Below are positions 58,831 through 64,000 of a DNA stretch of 64,000 nucleotides, in pieces. Source of the DNA: Lycium barbarum (lineage: Eukaryota > Streptophyta > Magnoliopsida > Solanales > Solanaceae); NCBI RefSeq assembly GCF_019175385.1, contig NC_083343.1:52412457-52476456 (forward strand). Direction: 5' to 3'. The notes under the pieces are model-generated. The model saw only the letters and a list, made by a program, of their open reading frames with translations, had not been told where the DNA came from and did not search any database. Position 1 is the first letter of the stretch. Each line of letters starts with the position of its first letter. Made by a program: the position numbers and the translations under genes.

Positions 58831-59756
58831 GGGTGGATTGTTGCAAGCTATAGAAATCCCAACTTGGAAATGGGAAGTGAGTAACATGGACTTCATTTCA
58901 GGCTTACCCCGTTCTCGACGTAAGTATGATTCCATATGGGTGATTGTGGATAGACTCACAAAGTTAGCTCATTTCTTACCAGTCAGAACGACGTATATGG
59001 CAGAAGATTATGCAAAGCTTTATCTTAAAGAGATAGTAAGACTCCATGGTGTTCCGGTATCTATTATCTCTAATAGAGGGACTCAGTTTACAGCCAATTT
59101 TTGGAAGTCTTTCCAAGAGGGTCTAGGGACCCAAGTGAGCCTTAGTACGGCATTTCACCCGTAGACTGATGGACAAGCCGAGCGTACCATTCAGACTCTT
59201 AAAGATATGTTGCGGGCATGTATGATAGATTTTGGAGGAAATTGGGATGACCATTTGCCACTCATTGAATTTGCTTACAATAACAATTATCATTCTAGCA
59301 TCCAAATGGCATCGTATGAAGCTTTATATAGGCGAAAGTGTAGATCCCTGATTGGGTGGTTTGAAACAGGAGAGACCAGACTGATAGGGCCAGACTTGGT
59401 CCAGCAAGCCATAGAGAAAGTCAAGCTCATACAAGATCGGTTATTAGCAGCCCAAAGTCGTCAAAAGTCCTACGCGGATAATCGCCGAAGAGACTTAGAG
59501 TTCCAAGTGAAAGATTGGGTACTCTTGAAAGTGTCACCGATGAAAGGTGTAATGAGATTTGGCAAAAGGGGAAGCTTAGTCCCCGGTACATTGGACCTTA
59601 TGAGATTGTGTGCAAAGTGGGCAAAGTGGCCTACGAATTAGATCTACCTCCGGATTTGGAGTCAGTTCACCCTGTTTTCCATGTCTCGATGCTTCGAAAA
59701 TGTGTTGGAGATCCTACTAGGATCGTGCCAATAAGCGATGTGTAAGTGACAGAAAA
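58831..59756 (+). pseudogene. Integrase core and C-terminus of element E, catalytic Asp lost
   Basis: Core: 'WEVSNMDFISGLP' (first Asp), 'SIISNRGTQFTANFW' where the second catalytic Asp is Asn (GAT to AAT at about 59072), and 'TDGQAERTIQ' (Glu, correct 35-residue spacing). TAG at 59162 replaces the usual Gln of 'HPQTDGQ'. After a frameshift near 59567 come the GPY motif 'SPRYIGPYEI', 'KVAYELDLPPDL' and 'VHPVFHVSMLRK'. Inactive on several counts. Confidence 0.92.
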
Positions 59757-59910
59757 GTTGACTAATGAAAGTGGCCTCAGTTAAGGTTTTATGAAGAAGC
59801 AGTAAACGAGAAGAAATGACATGGGAAGCGGAAGAAAGTATGCGATCCAGATACCTTCATTTATTTCAGCCCTTGGAAGAGATTCAGGATGAAACATCAG
59901 CGGTATGAGG
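59757..59910 (+). pseudogene. Chromodomain remnant of element E
   Basis: 'VTEKLT', then disrupted sequence with an internal deletion, then 'MTWEAEESMRSRYLHLFQP', the typical end of a Tekay/Del chromodomain. Chromodomains tether integrase to chromatin; this one lacks most of its core. Confidence 0.75.
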
Positions 59911-60077
59911 TATGTATGACTTCCTTTTCATGCTTTTGGTCATGTGTGGCCATAGATATGTTGATATTGTGACGTAGCCCTGTGAGGCGATGACATTTTG
60001 GGTTGTTGTGGCAGGTTGGTAGTGCCATATTATAGGGGAAACTCTGGCGAAATTTCTATAGAATCCCCAAAGACTTT

Positions 60078-60126
60078 AACATTCGAGGACGAATGTTCTT
60101 AAGGGGGGGGGGGGGGGGGGGGAGAA
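60078..60126 (+). promoter_or_regulatory. Pre-PPT hairpin and polypurine tract of element E
   Basis: AACATTCG-AGGA-CGAATGTT at 60078-60097, then 'aa' and a 20-G run (60103-60122), 'agaa' and the 3' LTR. Confidence 0.92.
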
Positions 60127-60619
60127 TGTTACACCTCGGGAATTCCCCCGTGAACGTACAGTGATAGACTAACGAAGAATACGAGTATATAATGTTTTAA
60201 TGAGAAGGGAACGACGTTTGACGACCCTAAGTAAGATTTCAAAGGCAATTGCAATGAAAGGTAGGTTATGCTCCACAATGACTAATTATAGGTTTTGGAA
60301 ATGTGAAAGTTGCAGATCTGCATTTTGGCCAGTTGCACGTAAAATGAAATATGGACCGTAAAGTGGTATACGGCCCGTAAACTGCCATGTCGTATTTTGG
60401 CTTCCAAAACTTCAACTTTATGCCAAATGATCAAATGGTTAAATACGACCCAAAATACGGACCGTAAAGTGGTTTACGGCCCATAAACTGTGTCCGTAAA
60501 TCACCACGTCTCAGCCTGAGTTTCTGGTTCTATTATGATTAAACACGACCACGAAGGACCGTCCATAAACTGGAATACAGACCGTAAACCAAGTTTATGA
60601 CCACTGTACTGTTCACTAC
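60127..60619 (+). mobile_element. 3' LTR of element E, first part
   Basis: Matches 36865 onward with scattered changes. Ends at the ACTAC duplication of solo LTR I, inside the sequence that reads 'gttcactacagacc' in the 5' LTR. Confidence 0.92.
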
Positions 60620-62630
60620 TGTGACACCTCGGAAAATGTTTCGTGAGCATACAATGAATAGACCAACGATGAGTATGAGTGTACGATGCTTTACTAAGAA
60701 GGGAATGACTACCAATGAGTTTTTAAAACGCGAAGGTTGCAGATTTGCATTGCAACCCAGTGGTCGTAAAACACAATACGGCCTGTAAAGTTATTTACGG
60801 ACCGTAAAGTGCCGTCGTCCTCCAACTATCAAAACTTCAACTTTCTGTCAAATGTTGAAATGGTTAAATACGACTCAGAATACGGACCGTAAATCGAAAT
60901 GCGGCCCGTAAACTGCGACCGTAAACCACCATGGCCTACAACAAACCTTTCTGTTTCTGATATGCTTAAATACGGTCGTGGAGTACGGACCGTAAACCAG
61001 AATACGACTCGTAAACTAGGTTAACGGCCATTGTGCATACCGACTACTGTTCACAAAAATCAGATTTTTAAGTTAAGTATAAGGGACCCCAAGCTCATTT
61101 CATTTCATTTCTCATCTTCACAATTCAAGAATTCTCTAGAATACTCCAAAACACTTCATCCACAAGAATTCAAGAGAATCAAGGGAAAATCAAGATCAAC
61201 AACGCCAAATTCATGAAAACAAGAGTGTGATACCTAGCTCAAGTTCATCTTCGTCAAAGAAAACCAAAAGAGGTGAAGTAGGGTTTTGGTGCTAGAGTAG
61301 AGACTCCACTCAAGGCTTGTTCCACCATCATCCAAGGTAAGTTTCATGACCATTTCATGTTGTTTAAGGTATTGGAAGGTTAAGATACCCGAATTGTAGA
61401 AAAGCATAGCAAATGGGTCATAAATGAGTGAATAGTGCCATGAGTGAATGGTAGTTGAATTGAATCATGAATGTTAGTGTGTTGTGAGTATGAATGTGTT
61501 ATAAATGACATGTAGACCATGAGATAAGTGTGATACATGAGAAAATACGATAGCGAACCCAAAACCATAAAGGTGATAAAAATGAAGAGAAATGGTGGAT
61601 CATGGTCATTGTATATGAATGATGATTGTTGATTGCTATATTGTAGTTGTTGTTGTGGGTGTTGGGAGTTGATATGGAATATGGGAAAAGTAGTATAAAC
61701 AAAGGAAGTGCTGCCCAATTGTCTCTAGAAATAGTAGTGCATTCTTATAGTTGATTAAGTAACGTTAGTACGAATCCTCTTTTGAAGGTAGAGACGTGAC
61801 ATTGAAGGAGAATAAACGAACGCTAGATTGCTTAAACGAGAAAGGTATGTGAGGCTTAACTATTCTTTCAAAAGGCATGAATCCTTCAAGTTTTCCATAA
61901 TCCTTCTATAAGATGAAGCTTATGAGTCCTTCTATATATCGAATCACCTATAAGCATGATAATAATGACAATGAGCTAGAGTATAGAGATTCAAGAAATT
62001 GTGGCACGATGTTCCTACAATGCTAATGATGTTATTATTGTTACCACTCGCCTTATGCCTTATCTCTTTCAAGGCGAGGCATGATACCCATGAAATGTCC
62101 ATAACACAATCGGGGGTTCACGACCTTACGGCACCCCGACATAGTGTGGTTGCCTTAAAGCCTAATGTATGCTCCTAACGCTAATGTATGCTATGACAAT
62201 AAGATGATAAATAATGCTAACTTGTAATACGACTATGGGATGCATGGAATACCAAGAAATGATAACATGATGCTATGGTATGAGATGCGTAAGAGTGATG
62301 TGTTATGATTGATTTTGTGATGATATAATTCCACCACGCCACGATGGCCGGGCATGTCACCGCTAAGGCGGGCTGCATATGATTCCACCGTGCCTAGATG
62401 GCCGGGCATGTCACCGCTAAGGTGGGCTGAGATGTTACATATATATTATTTTGCTAGCCTAAGGGCTCATGTGTATAAAAACATTATGTTCCTAAAGGAA
62501 AATGGGTTTTCTTATAAATCAAGCATGAATCCGATAAATGATTGTTAAATAAGCCTAAGGAGTACTAGTACGAGCGGTGCTCATCGGTTAGCCCCGGGTA
62601 CCCGCCGCGGCCCCTAGCCGAGTCGTGACA
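60620..62630 (+). mobile_element. Solo LTR I in the 3' LTR of E
   Basis: 2011 bp, flanked by ACTAC (60615-60619 and 62631-62635). It starts TGTGACACC, a one-base change from TGTTACACC, and ends GTGACA. Related to LTR D throughout (CGTAAA palindromes at 60765-61030, TATA-like 'gtataagggacc' at about 61077, GC-rich units at 62330-62430). It lacks the hairpin block and surrounding ~150-300 bp that D has, probably by deletion near 62430. Confidence 0.93.
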
Positions 62631-64000
62631 ACTACAGACCAGATTTTAAGTCATTAAATAAGGGATCCAAGTTCATTATTTCATTTTCACATTTCATCCC
62701 TTCTCTCTAAAACATCTCTCTACATTTATTCCACAAGATTTCAAGGATTATTAGTCATCAACAACACAAATCAAGTGAATCAAGTGTAAGGAAACCCATT
62801 AAGATTATTCAAGTCAAGAAAATCTTATTGAAGGAAACAAGGGTTTTTGCTCAAGTGAAGTATTTTGACCAAGGCTCGTTCCTACAACATCTAAGGTAAG
62901 ATTTATGGTATTTATATGTTGTTCAAAGTAGTTGAGAGTTAAAATACTTGGACATTAGACGAGTATAGAAAAATGGGTCATGAATGATGAATAGTGACAT
63001 TTTGAGAGATAGTTTGAATTGAACCATGATTCTTGTTGTGTTGTGATATGAATGTGTTATAAATGATGTTAAGATCATGAAAATGGGCATTGTATATGAA
63101 TGGACGAAGTCGGGTGATATGACCATGAATATGGGCGAATTGGGAGCGAATTGAGAAACCTAGATAATGTGGTTAACGTAAATGATTAATGGCCATTGTT
63201 ATGGTATTGTGAATGTATTTTTGACGTTTTAGAGTTGATATACGTTATGGAGGAATGTCGTATAAATAAAGAAGATGCTGTCCGATTTTCTCTAGCTTTA
63301 GTCATATATGCTAGCTATCGATTCTAATGATAGTATGACTTTAATGAATGTAGAAACGCTAGCATTGGAGGAGAAAGCGCAAGTGTAGAATAGTTGAACG
63401 GAAAGGTATGTAAGGCTAACCCCTCTTTCATAAGGCATAGTTCTTTGGCCAATCATCTAAATCTTCTACGAGCTTATGATATTCTCCAAATGCTTCTATC
63501 TTCAAAGCTACTAAGCTTATGATTCTCGATATGCTACGATTGTACTAGGTTCCTCGTATGACGAGTAGGCCTATTAAGGTAAATGTGATGGTTGACGATA
63601 GTAGTAATAATGATGTTGATGACGATTGTGATAACGATGTAAATTAATAAAGATGCTTATGAGCTATTATGTATATGTGTCTATGTATGACTAATATGGA
63701 GCCCCGAGCTTATGAGGCCAGGTAAGATATGTAAATAAGTATGTATATGATTACGTAACGCGCGCACACCTCTGCAGATAGTACGGACAACCCTGACGCC
63801 TTGGTAGGGCCCGGTAGATGTAACCCTGAAGCCTTGGTAGGGCCAGGTATGAGTAACCTTGAGCCTTGGTTGGCCAAGTATGTATTAAACACCGATCCTA
63901 CGTGGTCGGGTATGCTATGTAAATGCTATGTATATGATATGATTATGTATATGATATGAATACTAATATGATATGACTACGTATATGAATGTGAATAAGG
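62631..64000 (+). mobile_element. 3' LTR of element E, second part (runs off the window)
   Basis: Continues the E LTR from 'actacagaccagatttt' and matches 37355-38724 closely, including the 'gccttggtagggcc' repeats (63690-63910). About 0.7 kb of LTR, including the hairpin block, lies beyond the window. Confidence 0.92.

Larger units (their letters stand above)
36865..64000 (+). mobile_element. Element E: Tekay/Del-type Ty3-gypsy element with four nested insertions
   Basis: Order: 5' LTR, primer site, gag, protease, RT, RNase H, integrase, chromodomain remnant, polypurine tract, 3' LTR (running off the window). It is inserted in the RT of D, with the left duplication presumably CAGAC (36860-36864). 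Inside it lie solo LTR F, element G, solo LTR H and solo LTR I. Taking those out leaves an element of normal gene order. The order protease-RT-RH-integrase and an integrase C-terminus with GPY and chromodomain remains place it among plant chromoviruses. Stops, frameshifts and deletions make it inactive. Confidence 0.92.

Overview
This is plant nuclear DNA, very probably from a nightshade-family (Solanaceae) genome. The evidence is two intron-containing nuclear genes for plastid proteins (PNSB4/NDF6 and an ACHT-type thioredoxin), a tRNA-derived SINE, Stowaway and hAT elements, and massive nested Tekay/Del-type Ty3-gypsy LTR retrotransposons with a 'GTGGTATCAGAGC' primer site. The species cannot be named from sequence alone.

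Layout. 1-455 is the tail of a family-A LTR. 456-24190 is an old minus-strand Tat/Ogre-like LTR region, split by element A (7489-23477, TTTTT target duplication). A has no recognisable gag or pol. Its 5' LTR holds the remains of element B (about 8347-12597) and a minus-strand solo LTR C (12712-15621). 24191-32468 is a gene island: a decayed tRNA-Ile(AAT), PNSB4 (+), the ACHT-like gene (-) in tail-to-tail arrangement, a SINE (29909-30119) and a non-autonomous hAT element (30772-32079). From 32469 to the end is a second nest. Element D (5' LTR, gag, protease, start of RT) is split at 36865 by element E, and E runs to the window end. E is itself split by solo LTR F (in gag), gag-only element G (in RT, 44441-54120), solo LTR H (in integrase) and solo LTR I (in its 3' LTR). 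Target duplications are visible for most insertions.

None of the gag-pol frames is intact. Stops are often of a form expected from CAG-to-TAG change, and E's integrase has lost its second catalytic Asp. G is the best preserved: one long gag frame (broken only by an early stop), no pol, and very similar LTRs. It resembles the TR-GAG type of non-autonomous element.

The most interesting signals are RNA-like structures shared by otherwise diverged retroelements: (1) a long hairpin just after the primer-binding site with a palindromic hexamer loop (GCGCGC or GTGCAC), a candidate genome-dimerisation hairpin; (2) a row of up to three hairpins inside nearly every LTR, with paired changes in the stems; (3) a perfect 8-bp hairpin immediately before the polypurine tract, kept even in elements without pol; and (4) family-specific palindrome clusters and GC-rich minisatellites at fixed places in the LTRs. 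In the genes, the ACHT-like gene has an in-frame TAG right after the canonical last 3' splice site, which a six-base acceptor shift would bypass. PNSB4 has a probable 93-nt intron that keeps frame if retained. All structure claims were made by eye and need folding and alignment programs.
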